Below, piece by piece: positions 16,026 to 24,720 of a stretch of DNA of 64,000 nucleotides. The notes under the pieces were generated by a model, which was given only the letters and a program-made list of their open reading frames with translations, was not told the origin of the DNA and searched no databases. The position numbers and the translations under genes were made by a program. Every line of letters begins with the position of its first letter. Position 1 is the first letter of the stretch. Origin of the DNA: Sphingobacterium sp. SGR-19 (GTDB taxonomy: Bacteria > Bacteroidota > Bacteroidia > Sphingobacteriales > Sphingobacteriaceae). The stretch is taken from contig NZ_JAAKGS010000002.1 in NCBI RefSeq assembly GCF_011043555.1, positions 558,001 through 622,000 of the forward strand. Direction: 5' to 3'.

Positions 16026-17111
16026 ATGAATTTAGGTAAAAACGTTTATAATCTGTTAAAAAGGCAACCTGAGGTACATGTAGAGGGGTTGGGCACCTTT
16101 AGGCGGAATCATACGCCTGCAACGTATGATGAGAAGCGGAATGTTTATCTTCCTCCTATTACCTATATTGATTTCGATAGAACAAGTAAGCAGGGGTACG
16201 ATTTTATCCAATATATACAGCAACTCCAGCTTACCGATCGGAAGGAAGCCAAGGAAGCGGTAGCGTTACAAGTGGCAGATTTGCTTCGTCGTGTACAAGA
16301 AGATGGTCAGGCGAAGCTAGACGACTTGGGTCATTTGGTAAGCTATGGCGATAGTTATGTATTCAAAGCGTTGGATCTATCGGGCTTCCATTATCAGCCT
16401 ATAGAAGCGGTAGCGGGACAACCGCAATCTACTAAAGAGGATACACTTGAGCCAGAGCAACGGGAGGTAGTAAAACCTGTAGAGGATGAGATTCCTCTTG
16501 AGGTTGATGAACCGCAGGAGGAAGTACCACGAACAGCTGAAATAGAACAACCCGTCGCTGCAGATATTGTGGAACCAGCTGTTGGTGACGAAGAAGAGAT
16601 GCCAGTATCACGCAGTAACACGATATGGTACGTCGTCATTGTATTGATCGCCTTGGGGATTATGGTAGCGTTGTATTTAGCAAATCAAAGCCAACAGGCA
16701 GCAACGTCGAAACAGACGTCTGTGGTGGCGACCGTGGATTCGAATCCGAATAGGCAAGACACGACTGCGCCTTCTATCGTGGGAGATTCTACGAAGATCA
16801 CTGATTCGTTGGCACAACATCCTGTTGATAGTGCCGGATTAAAAGCAATAGAGAAAGAGCCTTTGGTTCCCGAGCACCATATGTGGCAGATTGTAATTGG
16901 TTCACATAAAACATTGGCACAAGCTTACGAACAGGCTGAATCCTATAATAAAGCCGGGTTCTCTCGGGTAAGGGTCATTCCGAGTAACTTGGCAAAGAAT
17001 CGAAAGAAAGTAATTTGGGATTCTTATGAAACAAAACAGGAGGTGGATTCGGCACTAAAATACGTACAAAGGCATCATATAAGGGATGCTTGGCCGGATA
17101 AGATTAAATAA
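16026..17111 (+). CDS. HU-CCDC81-type and SPOR domain membrane protein
   Basis: The 361-residue protein has three parts. Residues 1-130 look like the paired HU-related domains of CCDC81-type bacterial proteins (GLGTFRR near 22, VYLPPITYIDFD near 41). Residues 200-222 (TIWYVVIVLIALGIMVALYL) form one transmembrane segment. Residues about 285-361 form a SPOR domain (WQIVIGSHKTLAQAYEQAES and VIPSNL), which binds denuded peptidoglycan glycans. The acidic linker before the membrane segment is Glu/Val/Pro-rich. The topology would place HU-like domains in the cytoplasm and SPOR in the periplasm, linking nucleoid or cytosol to the wall. It lies between the barrel gene and exbB. Confidence 0.85.
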   Translation: MNLGKNVYNLLKRQPEVHVEGLGTFRRNHTPATYDEKRNVYLPPITYIDFDRTSKQGYDFIQYIQQLQLTDRKEAKEAVALQVADLLRRVQEDGQAKLDDLGHLVSYGDSYVFKALDLSGFHYQPIEAVAGQPQSTKEDTLEPEQREVVKPVEDEIPLEVDEPQEEVPRTAEIEQPVAADIVEPAVGDEEEMPVSRSNTIWYVVIVLIALGIMVALYLANQSQQAATSKQTSVVATVDSNPNRQDTTAPSIVGDSTKITDSLAQHPVDSAGLKAIEKEPLVPEHHMWQIVIGSHKTLAQAYEQAESYNKAGFSRVRVIPSNLAKNRKKVIWDSYETKQEVDSALKYVQRHHIRDAWPDKIK

Positions 17112-17147
17112 AGTAAATAAACCCTATAACAAATATTACAAAAGACA

Positions 17148-17840
17148 ATGTCATTTATGCAAGGTATGGATTCGTTGAACACAGTTCAACAGCAGACACT
17201 AGAGTTAGCAACGGCAGAAGAGAACCTAAACATGATTCAGATGTTAATGAAAGGAGGATGGATCATGATTCCCATCACGTTTCTTTTATTTCTCGCGTTG
17301 GTTATTTTCTTTGAACGGTATATAACGATTAGGAAAGCGACAAAATCTGACACGGGTTTAATGTCACAGGTGAAGAGTAATGTGATGTCTGGCCGCTTGG
17401 ATGCTGCAATTGCTGTATGTCGTTCGAGTAATTCCGCTTTGGGCCGGATGTTACAAAAAGGGTTGGCTCGCGTAGGGAGACCGATTAAAGATATCGAGGG
17501 AGCCATAGAAAATGCAGGTAAACTGGAAGTTTCCAAATTGGAAAAAAATATCAATGTTTTGGGTATTGTGGCGGGTATCGCTCCCATGATGGGCTTCGTC
17601 GGAACAATTTTTGGGGTTATTCAGATTTTTCGTGAAGTAGAAATGGCTGGTGGTATAGACATTGGTACAGTTTCGGGTGGTCTTTACGTGAAGATGATTG
17701 CGTCGGCCAGTGGATTGACGGTAGGTATCTTGGCGTATATCGGTTATCACGCGTTGAATATGATGGTAGAGCGATTGATTCTTCGTATGGAAACTGAAGC
17801 CGTGGAGTTTATCGATTTATTGGATGAGCCGGGAACGTAA
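17148..17840 (+). CDS. exbB: MotA/TolQ/ExbB family proton channel protein
   Basis: The 230-residue inner-membrane protein has three membrane segments: 36-61 (GGWIMIPITFLLFLALVIFF), about 136-157 (VLGIVAGIAPMMGFVGTIFG) and about 176-200. The second and third contain the conserved small-residue and threonine positions of ExbB/TolQ proteins (GFVGTIFGVI, ASASGLTVGI). With ExbD it forms a proton-driven motor that energises TonB- or Tol-type systems. Spacing to exbD is 11 bp. Confidence 0.93.
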   Translation: MSFMQGMDSLNTVQQQTLELATAEENLNMIQMLMKGGWIMIPITFLLFLALVIFFERYITIRKATKSDTGLMSQVKSNVMSGRLDAAIAVCRSSNSALGRMLQKGLARVGRPIKDIEGAIENAGKLEVSKLEKNINVLGIVAGIAPMMGFVGTIFGVIQIFREVEMAGGIDIGTVSGGLYVKMIASASGLTVGILAYIGYHALNMMVERLILRMETEAVEFIDLLDEPGT

Positions 17841-17851
17841 AACTTTGTACA

Positions 17852-18259
17852 ATGAATTTAAGAAATAGACGACATAAGCCCACAGCGGAGGTGCACACAG
17901 CGGCACTAAACGATATCATGTTTTTCTTGATGTTGTTCTTTTTGTTGGCTTCTGCTGTGGCAAACCCGCAGGTGGTCAAATTGTTGTTGCCGAAGTCTAG
18001 TGCAGGCGAGCAATCCGTAGCAAAAAAGACCATGACTGTTTCGATTACGTCAGACTTGACTTACCATGTGGATAAACAGCCGGTCAGTTTAGAGCAATTG
18101 GAACCTCTTATTCAGTCGAATATAGCGAGTGGCGAAGAATTGACGATCATGCTGTATGCAGATAGTGCTGTGCCTATCCAAAATGTCATCTCTGTAATGG
18201 ATATAGCGAATAGAAATCGCGTAAGGATGGTTTTGGCAACGGAGCCGAAGAAAGATTAG
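17852..18259 (+). CDS. exbD: ExbD/TolR family biopolymer transport protein
   Basis: The 135-residue protein has a short cytoplasmic N-terminus, one membrane helix (about 18-37, LNDIMFFLMLFFLLASAVA) with the conserved, proton-carrying aspartate at position 21, and a periplasmic domain. It partners ExbB encoded just upstream. The length is normal. Confidence 0.93.
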   Translation: MNLRNRRHKPTAEVHTAALNDIMFFLMLFFLLASAVANPQVVKLLLPKSSAGEQSVAKKTMTVSITSDLTYHVDKQPVSLEQLEPLIQSNIASGEELTIMLYADSAVPIQNVISVMDIANRNRVRMVLATEPKKD

Positions 18260-18294
18260 GATTAAACGATTTGGCAATCAGATGGTCAAAGGGT

Positions 18295-18363
18295 ATGAAA
18301 CCTATCTCGATTTATTGGGATAGTGTTCATCAGCCACTGAAAGAAAAAATAAATAGATGAAAT
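18295..18363 (+). repeat. Structured intergenic element, copy 3 (short, diverged)
   Basis: ATGA (18295), AACC, TATC paired with GATA (18319-18322), GTGT, TCAT (18327-18330), then CAGCC and an A-rich tail ending AATAAATAGATGAAAT. The outer pairing ATGA/TCAT, the unpaired AACC, the CAGCC and the 30-nt tail match the copy before thrC. It fills the exbD-tonB gap. Confidence 0.55.
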
Positions 18364-18367
18364 AGAC

Positions 18368-19189
18368 ATGTACTATCATTCACAAGAGGAAAATAACATG
18401 CCTAAAGCACTCGGTTTATCGACCGCAGTGATGGGCTTATTCGTGTTGATTGGTTTCTTCATCGTTTTTGGGGGGGATGTTCCACGTTATGGTATGGGAG
18501 GAATCATTGTTAATTATGGTACCTCCGACGAAGGGATGGGAGATGATTATATGCGTGTCGATGAGCCATCGATGAGTGAAGAGGCCAATAATGTGCAACC
18601 CGATAAAATCGATCCGAATACGACCCCAGTGCCGACACCATCGCAACAGGTGACAGATAAAGTGGTCGCTACGCAGGATATGGATGATGCACCAGCAGTG
18701 CCGAAACAGGAAAAGCCAGTACAGGCAAATGCAGATGTTGCTACACCGGAAAAGAAAGAGTCCAAGCCTGCAGTAAATCCGAATGCGTTATATAAAGGTA
18801 AGCAAAATAATGCTACAGGCCGAGGTGACGGAACTGGAGCCACAGCTGGAAATCAAGGTAGTAATCTCGGTGACCCGTTGGCAAGTAATTATGGTGACGG
18901 AGGCTCTGGAGATGGAAATATGATGTTGTCAATCGCCAATAGACGGTTTGAAGTACCACCTAACATAGACGACAATGGCCAACAGGCCGGTCGGGTAGCG
19001 GTAGAATTTAGAGTAAACAAAAATGGTGTGGTTACGCATGCTCGGGCGGGCGTAAGAGGAACAACAATATCAAGCCGTACGCTATTGGAGAAGTGTGAAC
19101 GTGCGATGATGGCAGCGCGTTTAAACCAATTGCCTAATGCTCCCGAATCTCAAACTGGGATCATCGTTTTCAACTTCAAGTTAAGGTAG
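18368..19189 (+). CDS. TonB-like energy transducer
   Basis: The 273-residue protein has one N-terminal membrane helix (about 13-34, ALGLSTAVMGLFVLIGFFIVF), a long Pro/Lys/Asp/Gly-rich spacer (about 60-185) and a C-terminal alpha/beta domain beginning GRVAVEFRVNKNGVV, as in TonB/TolA C-terminal domains. It would carry energy from the adjacent ExbB-ExbD motor to outer-membrane partners. A downstream ATG at 18398 is an alternative start. The next gene folC begins 7 bp after its stop. Confidence 0.85.
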   Translation: MYYHSQEENNMPKALGLSTAVMGLFVLIGFFIVFGGDVPRYGMGGIIVNYGTSDEGMGDDYMRVDEPSMSEEANNVQPDKIDPNTTPVPTPSQQVTDKVVATQDMDDAPAVPKQEKPVQANADVATPEKKESKPAVNPNALYKGKQNNATGRGDGTGATAGNQGSNLGDPLASNYGDGGSGDGNMMLSIANRRFEVPPNIDDNGQQAGRVAVEFRVNKNGVVTHARAGVRGTTISSRTLLEKCERAMMAARLNQLPNAPESQTGIIVFNFKLR

Positions 19190-19196
19190 TCTTTCC

Positions 19197-20495
19197 ATGA
19201 TAAAAACGTATGATGAGGTAATCGAGTACCTATTTGCTCGGTTACCCATGTTTACCCGTGATGGCGCAAGCGCCATCAAGAAAGATATGGATAATACTGT
19301 GCGTTTTTGCCAGGCATTGGGAAATCCGCATAGACAATTTAAATCTATTCATGTCGCCGGAACAAACGGAAAAGGTTCTACATCTCATCTATTGGCTTCT
19401 GTTTTGGCTTCTGCTGGGTACAAAACAGGATTATATACATCGCCCCATCTTGTTGATTTTAGGGAACGTATCCGTATAAGCGGGGAGATGATTCCGCAAA
19501 AAAACGTGATAAATTTTGTTAATCGACATCGTGCCCTGATTGAAGAAATACAACCTTCTTTTTTCGAGATGACCGTGGCTATGGCGTTCGATTACTTTGC
19601 AGGGGAGCAGGTAGACGTCGCTGTCGTCGAAGTAGGATTAGGAGGGAGACTAGACAGTACCAATATTTTGCTTCCAGAGTTATGTTTGATCACTAATATC
19701 GGTATGGATCATACCGATTTGCTCGGAAATACATTGACGGAGATAGCGAGCGAAAAAGCCGGCATCATCAAACCGCAAGTGCCGGTCGTCTTATCGGAAC
19801 GGGACGAAACGATAGCGCATGTCTTTGAACAGAAAGCTCGCCAAATGAACGCTCCAATACGTTTTGCTTCAACGGAATTAGCAGTGCGATCTTGTGAGCG
19901 TAGCGGTAAAGGCCTAACATTGAAGATTGCGGATAACGTACATCACCTGACTAAAGAAGTATATATTGGCCTGGGGGGGCGCTATCAACAAAAGAATATC
20001 CTAGGCGTACTGACCGCGTTGGATGAACTGAGGAAACGAGGATGGGCGATTGGAGAAGAGCAGTTGTGTGAAGGGCTCGCCCTTGTCGAGCAGAATACGG
20101 GGCTACAAGGAAGATGGCAGACGCTGTCAATGGATCCGCTGATCATATGTGACACGGGGCATAATGAAGATGGCATTCGCGAAGTGATGGCTAACATCCG
20201 GGCAACGGTACATCATAATTTACATGTAGTTATGGGGGCTATGCGTGATAAAGACCTAAGCCACATGCTTCCCCAGCTCCCCAAGGAGGCAATTTATTAT
20301 TTCTGTAGCCCAGATATGCCGCGCGCGCTACCTGCGGATGAATTGAAAATTAAAGCAGAACGATATGGTTTGGCTGGAGATACTTATCCATCAGTAAATA
20401 ACGCGCTGGCTTCAGCAAAAGAAGCATATCAGGAAGGCGACTTAATTTTTGTTGGGGGAAGCAATTTTGTGGTCGCGGATGTGTTGAAAGATTAG
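19197..20495 (+). CDS. folC: Folylpolyglutamate synthase / dihydrofolate synthase
   Basis: The enzyme ligates glutamate to dihydropteroate or folates using ATP. The 432-residue product has the Mur-ligase-like P-loop GTNGKGS (55-61), the substrate loop LYTSPHLVDFRERIRI (about 78-93), EVGLGGRLDSTN near 147-158 and DTGHNEDG near 320. The length is normal. It is the last gene of the plus-strand series and converges with the AI-2E family gene, 20 bp away; no strong terminator is seen in the gap. Confidence 0.97.
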   Translation: MIKTYDEVIEYLFARLPMFTRDGASAIKKDMDNTVRFCQALGNPHRQFKSIHVAGTNGKGSTSHLLASVLASAGYKTGLYTSPHLVDFRERIRISGEMIPQKNVINFVNRHRALIEEIQPSFFEMTVAMAFDYFAGEQVDVAVVEVGLGGRLDSTNILLPELCLITNIGMDHTDLLGNTLTEIASEKAGIIKPQVPVVLSERDETIAHVFEQKARQMNAPIRFASTELAVRSCERSGKGLTLKIADNVHHLTKEVYIGLGGRYQQKNILGVLTALDELRKRGWAIGEEQLCEGLALVEQNTGLQGRWQTLSMDPLIICDTGHNEDGIREVMANIRATVHHNLHVVMGAMRDKDLSHMLPQLPKEAIYYFCSPDMPRALPADELKIKAERYGLAGDTYPSVNNALASAKEAYQEGDLIFVGGSNFVVADVLKD

Positions 20496-20515
20496 CTGTT
20501 TTCACAATCATGTAA

Positions 20516-21613
20516 TTATTTCTCGTCTGTATTTATCGGGGGCGAATCGTTTTGTTTTGGGATACGTGAACGTCTATAATCTCGCACAATGCCTTTACCA
20601 TATTCATTGCTGTATACTTTGACCAGTACCCCAATGGAAGAGAGGATCAGAGGGCCAAAGATAAGCCCAAGCATACCAAAGAGATTTAAACCTAGTAAGA
20701 CTCCAAATACGGTGATCATCGGTGGGACATTTCCGATGGTTTTTAAAATGGTAAAGCGTAGAATGTTGTCGATGCCGCCTACCAAAAAGAAGCAGTAAAG
20801 GGTCAGACCAATAGCATTTCCAAGAGAACCTGTTGCGAACGAAATGAGGCAGATGGGAACATAGATAGTCATGGTGCCCAAAATAGGGATGATAGATGCT
20901 ATACCCGTCAATAGCCCAAGCAAGATATAGCTTTCGACTCCAAAAATCCAATATCCTATCATGGCAACCACACCTTGGAAAAATCCAAGTATAGGGATGC
21001 CTAGCGCATTTGAACGGACCATCATATTTACTTTGTCCCATATCTCCTGCTTACTCATGCGGCTGAACGGAATAGCACGATAAATCGTGACCTCCATCTT
21101 TTTTGCATGTACCTGCATAAAATATAGGACAAAAAGTGTCACGATAATATTGACCGCGACTTCAGCAACAGAATTTAAGATGCTAGGTACATAGCGTGTC
21201 AGATTTTGCAAAAAAGCTAATAAAGCCGCATCTGACATGTCGATATCCCTTAAAAGAGGTTTATCAGCCATGTATTCCTTTAACATGTTAAATTTCTCAA
21301 TAATCTCATCACGATTACCCAGAAAACTGTTGAGCTGTGCAATCAGATAATCGATAAGTGCCCAAAGGGGCAATACGATAAACACAATCGAAAGCACGAT
21401 AAAAAAGATACTGGTCAATGATTTTTTCCAACCGCGAACGTCTGTGAGATGGAAATAGGACTTACGGAATAGTATGTAAAGCGTAATGGCACCTAAAAAA
21501 CCAGGTAAATAGTAGGATAGATTACTAAAAACGAGGATCAATATCAATACAATGATAATGATCAACATAATCTGATTGATGGAGTTGTTATTAATTTGTT
21601 TGTATTTCATCAC
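20516..21613 (-). CDS. AI-2E family transporter (PerM-like permease)
   Basis: The 365-residue protein has about eight membrane segments with the family layout: two N-terminal pairs (15-50, 70-90), a cytoplasmic/periplasmic middle part (about 90-150), then GIPILGFFQGVVAMIGYWIFG near 203-223, IPILGTM near 243-250 and NLFGMLGLIFGPLILSSIG near 310-330. These Gly/Pro motifs are typical of the UPF0118 family. The substrate is unknown; family members range from autoinducer-2 export to ion antiport. It is transcribed with, or just after, the SGNH hydrolase gene (45 bp apart). Confidence 0.9.
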   Translation of the reverse strand: MMKYKQINNNSINQIMLIIIIVLILILVFSNLSYYLPGFLGAITLYILFRKSYFHLTDVRGWKKSLTSIFFIVLSIVFIVLPLWALIDYLIAQLNSFLGNRDEIIEKFNMLKEYMADKPLLRDIDMSDAALLAFLQNLTRYVPSILNSVAEVAVNIIVTLFVLYFMQVHAKKMEVTIYRAIPFSRMSKQEIWDKVNMMVRSNALGIPILGFFQGVVAMIGYWIFGVESYILLGLLTGIASIIPILGTMTIYVPICLISFATGSLGNAIGLTLYCFFLVGGIDNILRFTILKTIGNVPPMITVFGVLLGLNLFGMLGLIFGPLILSSIGVLVKVYSNEYGKGIVRDYRRSRIPKQNDSPPINTDEK

Positions 21614-21658
21614 CTGTCGCTATACCGTACAAAATACATAATTAGCGTTAGTTTTCAT

Positions 21659-22732
21659 CTATCTGAGATCCAATATTTTTTCTATTGCCGGTTGAATAAT
21701 TTTTACCATACGTTCAAAACCTACATCCGTCGGATGCGTACCGTCCACAGTGCCTTCATAGTCGTCGCCGATCAGATGATCAGCTGGAAGATAGAATAGA
21801 TTTTTATAACCTGCCGCCTGTAAACGATCGTATTCGGTCCTGAAGTTGACATTTTGTTCATGCCGTTTTTTCTTCCACTCCTGATTATAGTTTCCTATTT
21901 GTCTAATGATACTTTCCATCATCAAGATAGGTGTATCCGAATGTACTTTCCGAAGTTCCTGTACAAAAGCAAAAGTACGCTCGGTAACCTGTTCCGGCGA
22001 ACAGTTCGGCACACAGTCCATAATAATGAGATCAACATCTTCCATATCGTTTATCATTTGCGCAACAGTAAGCTCCATACGCGCATTTCCGCTAACCCCC
22101 ATATTGATGACATCGGCATTGATGTTGCGGGAAATCTTAGCGGGATATGCCAAACCCGGGCGACTGGCTGATGCACCGTGGACGATGCTAGAACCGTACA
22201 CAATTATTTTTTTATCGTACTGCTGTACAGTTGGGGTGAATGTTGCTCCCTCATCTATTTGTAACTGAAATGAGCGGAGTTCTTTATAAAGTGGAAAATA
22301 GAGGAGAAATTCTTTTTCTGTTTTCTCCATATTCTCTACCATAGTAAAACTGCTTTCTGCATTCTTTAGATGAGGACGTGCTACGCCAGCAAAACGCCAG
22401 CCATCAGGTTCTTTCACATACGCATCAAAACCACGAGACATGATGGGAGTAGAGTTATTACCTAACGTAGCATCAGCCGTTTCCCAGTCGATGGAAAGCT
22501 TGGTGCTGTTGGTATGGAACGTGACAAACAGACCCGCCGAATGTGTATATAATTTCTTTACTGCCGGGGGGAGATCATGATATTTCGTGGTGTCTATCCT
22601 ATGAAAGTCAGGACCTTTTGCAAATGCCCGGCCTTGAATAGTAAGTTTGGATGACGGAATGATTTGTTGGGCCTTTACGCCTATAAAGTTGCTTAACAAC
22701 CCAATAATAATAAGAAGGTACTTCGTTTGCAT
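21659..22732 (-). CDS. Secreted SGNH/GDSL-type hydrolase with N-terminal beta domain
   Basis: The 357-residue protein has a signal peptide ending at about VKAQQ (19-23), a beta-sandwich-like domain to about 170, and an SGNH domain. Visible blocks are IIVYGSSIVHGASASR (177-191, nucleophile serine in GSS), NMGVSGNARME (210-220, oxyanion glycine and asparagine), MDCVPNC, and the late DGTHPTDVGF (Asp and His of the triad). Such enzymes remove acyl groups from glycans or lipids in the periplasm or outside. The substrate is unknown. The gene is divergent from rplM. Confidence 0.87.
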   Translation of the reverse strand: MQTKYLLIIIGLLSNFIGVKAQQIIPSSKLTIQGRAFAKGPDFHRIDTTKYHDLPPAVKKLYTHSAGLFVTFHTNSTKLSIDWETADATLGNNSTPIMSRGFDAYVKEPDGWRFAGVARPHLKNAESSFTMVENMEKTEKEFLLYFPLYKELRSFQLQIDEGATFTPTVQQYDKKIIVYGSSIVHGASASRPGLAYPAKISRNINADVINMGVSGNARMELTVAQMINDMEDVDLIIMDCVPNCSPEQVTERTFAFVQELRKVHSDTPILMMESIIRQIGNYNQEWKKKRHEQNVNFRTEYDRLQAAGYKNLFYLPADHLIGDDYEGTVDGTHPTDVGFERMVKIIQPAIEKILDLR

Positions 22733-22770
22733 ATAGTATCAAAGAGGTTTTTCCAAACTTAGATAAAATG

Positions 22771-22803
22771 TTTTGTATTTTCAAATCCATTATTGTACCT
22801 TTG
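22771..22803 (+). promoter_or_regulatory. Promoter of the rplM-rpsI-rpsB operon
   Basis: TTTTG (22771-22775), a 20-bp spacer and TACCTTTG (22796-22803) match the Bacteroidota sigma-A consensus exactly. The 5' untranslated region would be about 60 nt. Confidence 0.85.
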
Positions 22804-22871
22804 CAGACCTTATTGTAGGGATTACAAGAGGAAAGAACATTTTATTAATTATTTTATTTAAGCAAAAGCAA

Positions 22872-23315
22872 GTGAATACGTTAAGTTACAAAACTGTCTC
22901 TGCCAACAAAAACACCGTTAACAAGGAGTGGATTGTTGTTGACGCTGAAGGAGAGATTTTGGGGCGCTTGGCAAGCCAAATTGCGAAAGTGATTCGTGGC
23001 AAGCATAAGCCGGAGTTCACCCCACACGTAGACTGTGGAGATAACGTGATCGTTATCAATGCAGACAAAATTAAGTTGACTGGAAACAAGTTAAGCGACA
23101 AAGTGTACGTACGTTACACGGGCTACCCAGGTGGTCAGCGCTTTATCTCTCCAAAAGAGTTATTGGCTAAACACCCAGAGCGTCTTGTTGAAAAAGCAGT
23201 ACGCGGGATGTTGCCTAAAAACCGTTTAGGTCGTCAATTATTTAAAAACCTTTATGTTTATGCCGGGACAGAGCACAAACATGAGGCACAAAAACCGAAA
23301 CCAGTTAAATTTTAA
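22872..23315 (+). CDS. rplM: 50S ribosomal protein L13
   Basis: The 147-residue product from the GTG at 22872 begins [20 protein letters not shown], the usual Bacteroidota L13 N-terminus. An upstream ATG would add 33 residues that overlap the promoter, so it is rejected. Family motifs are [38 protein letters not shown] and [12 protein letters not shown]. It is first in an operon with rpsI 11 bp downstream. Confidence 0.96.
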   Translation: MNTLSYKTVSANKNTVNKEWIVVDAEGEILGRLASQIAKVIRGKHKPEFTPHVDCGDNVIVINADKIKLTGNKLSDKVYVRYTGYPGGQRFISPKELLAKHPERLVEKAVRGMLPKNRLGRQLFKNLYVYAGTEHKHEAQKPKPVKF

Positions 23316-23326
23316 GGAGAGCAAAC

Positions 23327-23713
23327 ATGTCAACAACGAATACTTCAGGAAGAAGAAAAACAGCTGTTGCCCGCATTTACTTATCTGCTGGTAGCGGAAA
23401 CATTACCGTAAACGGTAAAGATTATAAAGAATATTTCCCAACATTGCCATTGCAATACATTGTTACCCAGTCTATTGAGGTAGCAGGTGCTGCTGGAAAT
23501 TTTGATGTGAAAGTTAACGTTGATGGTGGTGGTGTCAAAGGCCAAGCCGAAGCTGTACGTTTAGCAATCGCTAAAGCTTTGGTAGAACTAGACCCAGAAG
23601 TTAAACCAGCATTACGTGCGAAAGGCTTGATGACACGTGACGACCGTATGGTTGAGCGTAAGAAACCAGGTCGTCGTAAAGCTCGTAGAAGATTCCAATT
23701 CAGTAAACGTTAA
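23327..23713 (+). CDS. rpsI: 30S ribosomal protein S9
   Basis: The 128-residue protein shows GRRKTAVARIYL at the start, GGGVKGQAEAVRLAIAKAL in the middle and the basic C-terminal tail KKPGRRKARRRFQFSKR that reaches the P-site tRNA. The length is normal. It is preceded by GGAG at 23315-23318 and followed by rpsB at 18 bp. Confidence 0.98.
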   Translation: MSTTNTSGRRKTAVARIYLSAGSGNITVNGKDYKEYFPTLPLQYIVTQSIEVAGAAGNFDVKVNVDGGGVKGQAEAVRLAIAKALVELDPEVKPALRAKGLMTRDDRMVERKKPGRRKARRRFQFSKR

Positions 23714-23731
23714 TCAAAGGAGGATCAAAAA

Positions 23732-24538
23732 ATGGCAAGAACAACATATCAAGAACTATTGGATGCAGGTGTTCACTTTGGTCACCTTACTCGTAAGTGG
23801 GATCCGAAAATGGCTAAATACATTTTCATGGAACGCAATGGTATCCACATCATCGATTTGAACAAAACTCTAACGAAATTAGAAGAAGCTGCTTCAGCTA
23901 TCAAACAAATCGTAAAGTCAGGTCGTAAAGTATTATTCGTAGCTACGAAAAAACAAGCAAAAGAAATTATCTCTGAGCAAGCGAAAGCAGTCAACATGCC
24001 TTTCGTAACAGAAAGATGGTTGGGAGGGATGCTTACAAACTTTGCAACGGTACGTAAGTCTATCAAGAAAATGTCCAACATCGACAAAATGCAAAAAGAT
24101 GGTACATACGCCGTGTTATCTAAGAAAGAGAAGTTGATGATTCAACGCGAGCGTGTGAAGTTGGAAAGCCTTCTAGGAGGTATTGCTGACTTAAACCGTT
24201 TGCCTGCTGCTTTATTTATCATCGATGTGAAAAAAGAGCACATTGCGGTCTCTGAAGCAATCAAGTTGAATATCCCTACTTTTGCAATGGTAGATACAAA
24301 CTCTGATCCTTCCAATATTGATTTCCCTATTCCAGCAAATGATGACGCTACAAAATCAATTAGCTTAATCGCGAATATTATAGGAAAAGCAATCCAAGAA
24401 GGTTTGGATGAACGCAAACGCGATAAAGAGGAAGAAGCTGAAAAAGAAGCTGTGGCTGCCAAGGCTGCAGTAGACAACGGTGAAGCTGAAGAAGCTAACG
24501 CTGGAAAACGTCCTCGTAAAGCAAAAGACGGAGAGTAA
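23732..24538 (+). CDS. rpsB: 30S ribosomal protein S2
   Basis: The 268-residue protein starts MARTTYQELLDAGVHFGH and has the RKWDPKMAKYIF, RWLGGMLTNF and DTNSDPSNIDFPIPANDDA signatures. It ends in a Glu/Ala-rich, then basic tail, common in Bacteroidota S2. It is followed by a hairpin region and tsf. Confidence 0.98.
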   Translation: MARTTYQELLDAGVHFGHLTRKWDPKMAKYIFMERNGIHIIDLNKTLTKLEEAASAIKQIVKSGRKVLFVATKKQAKEIISEQAKAVNMPFVTERWLGGMLTNFATVRKSIKKMSNIDKMQKDGTYAVLSKKEKLMIQRERVKLESLLGGIADLNRLPAALFIIDVKKEHIAVSEAIKLNIPTFAMVDTNSDPSNIDFPIPANDDATKSISLIANIIGKAIQEGLDERKRDKEEEAEKEAVAAKAAVDNGEAEEANAGKRPRKAKDGE

Positions 24539-24554
24539 ATTCTCTCCGTATCAA

Positions 24555-24630
24555 AGCCGGATAAACAAGTGTTAGCCTTTATGAAGTATCGCTTCACAGA
24601 GTCTACATAAGTTTGTCCGGTTTTCTTGTT
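24555..24630 (+). terminator. Possible terminator or attenuator between rpsB and tsf
   Basis: CCGGATAAAC (from 24557) can pair with GTTTGTCCGG (about 24610-24622, one G.U pair), followed by TTTTCTTGTTT. The loop of about 40 nt is long, so partial read-through into tsf is likely. Confidence 0.45.
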
Positions 24631-24720
24631 TATTTAACAGAAGTTTAATGCCTGTGTTGCATATATATGCTATACTTGCTAGACCTTCGAGTATTTAAAA
24701 ATTATTAAAGAAATAGAAAT

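Noticed and set aside
22773..22871. N-terminal extension of L13 by 33 residues from an upstream ATG
   Set aside because: It overlaps the perfect promoter (22771-22803), and the family N-terminus begins at the GTG at 22872.
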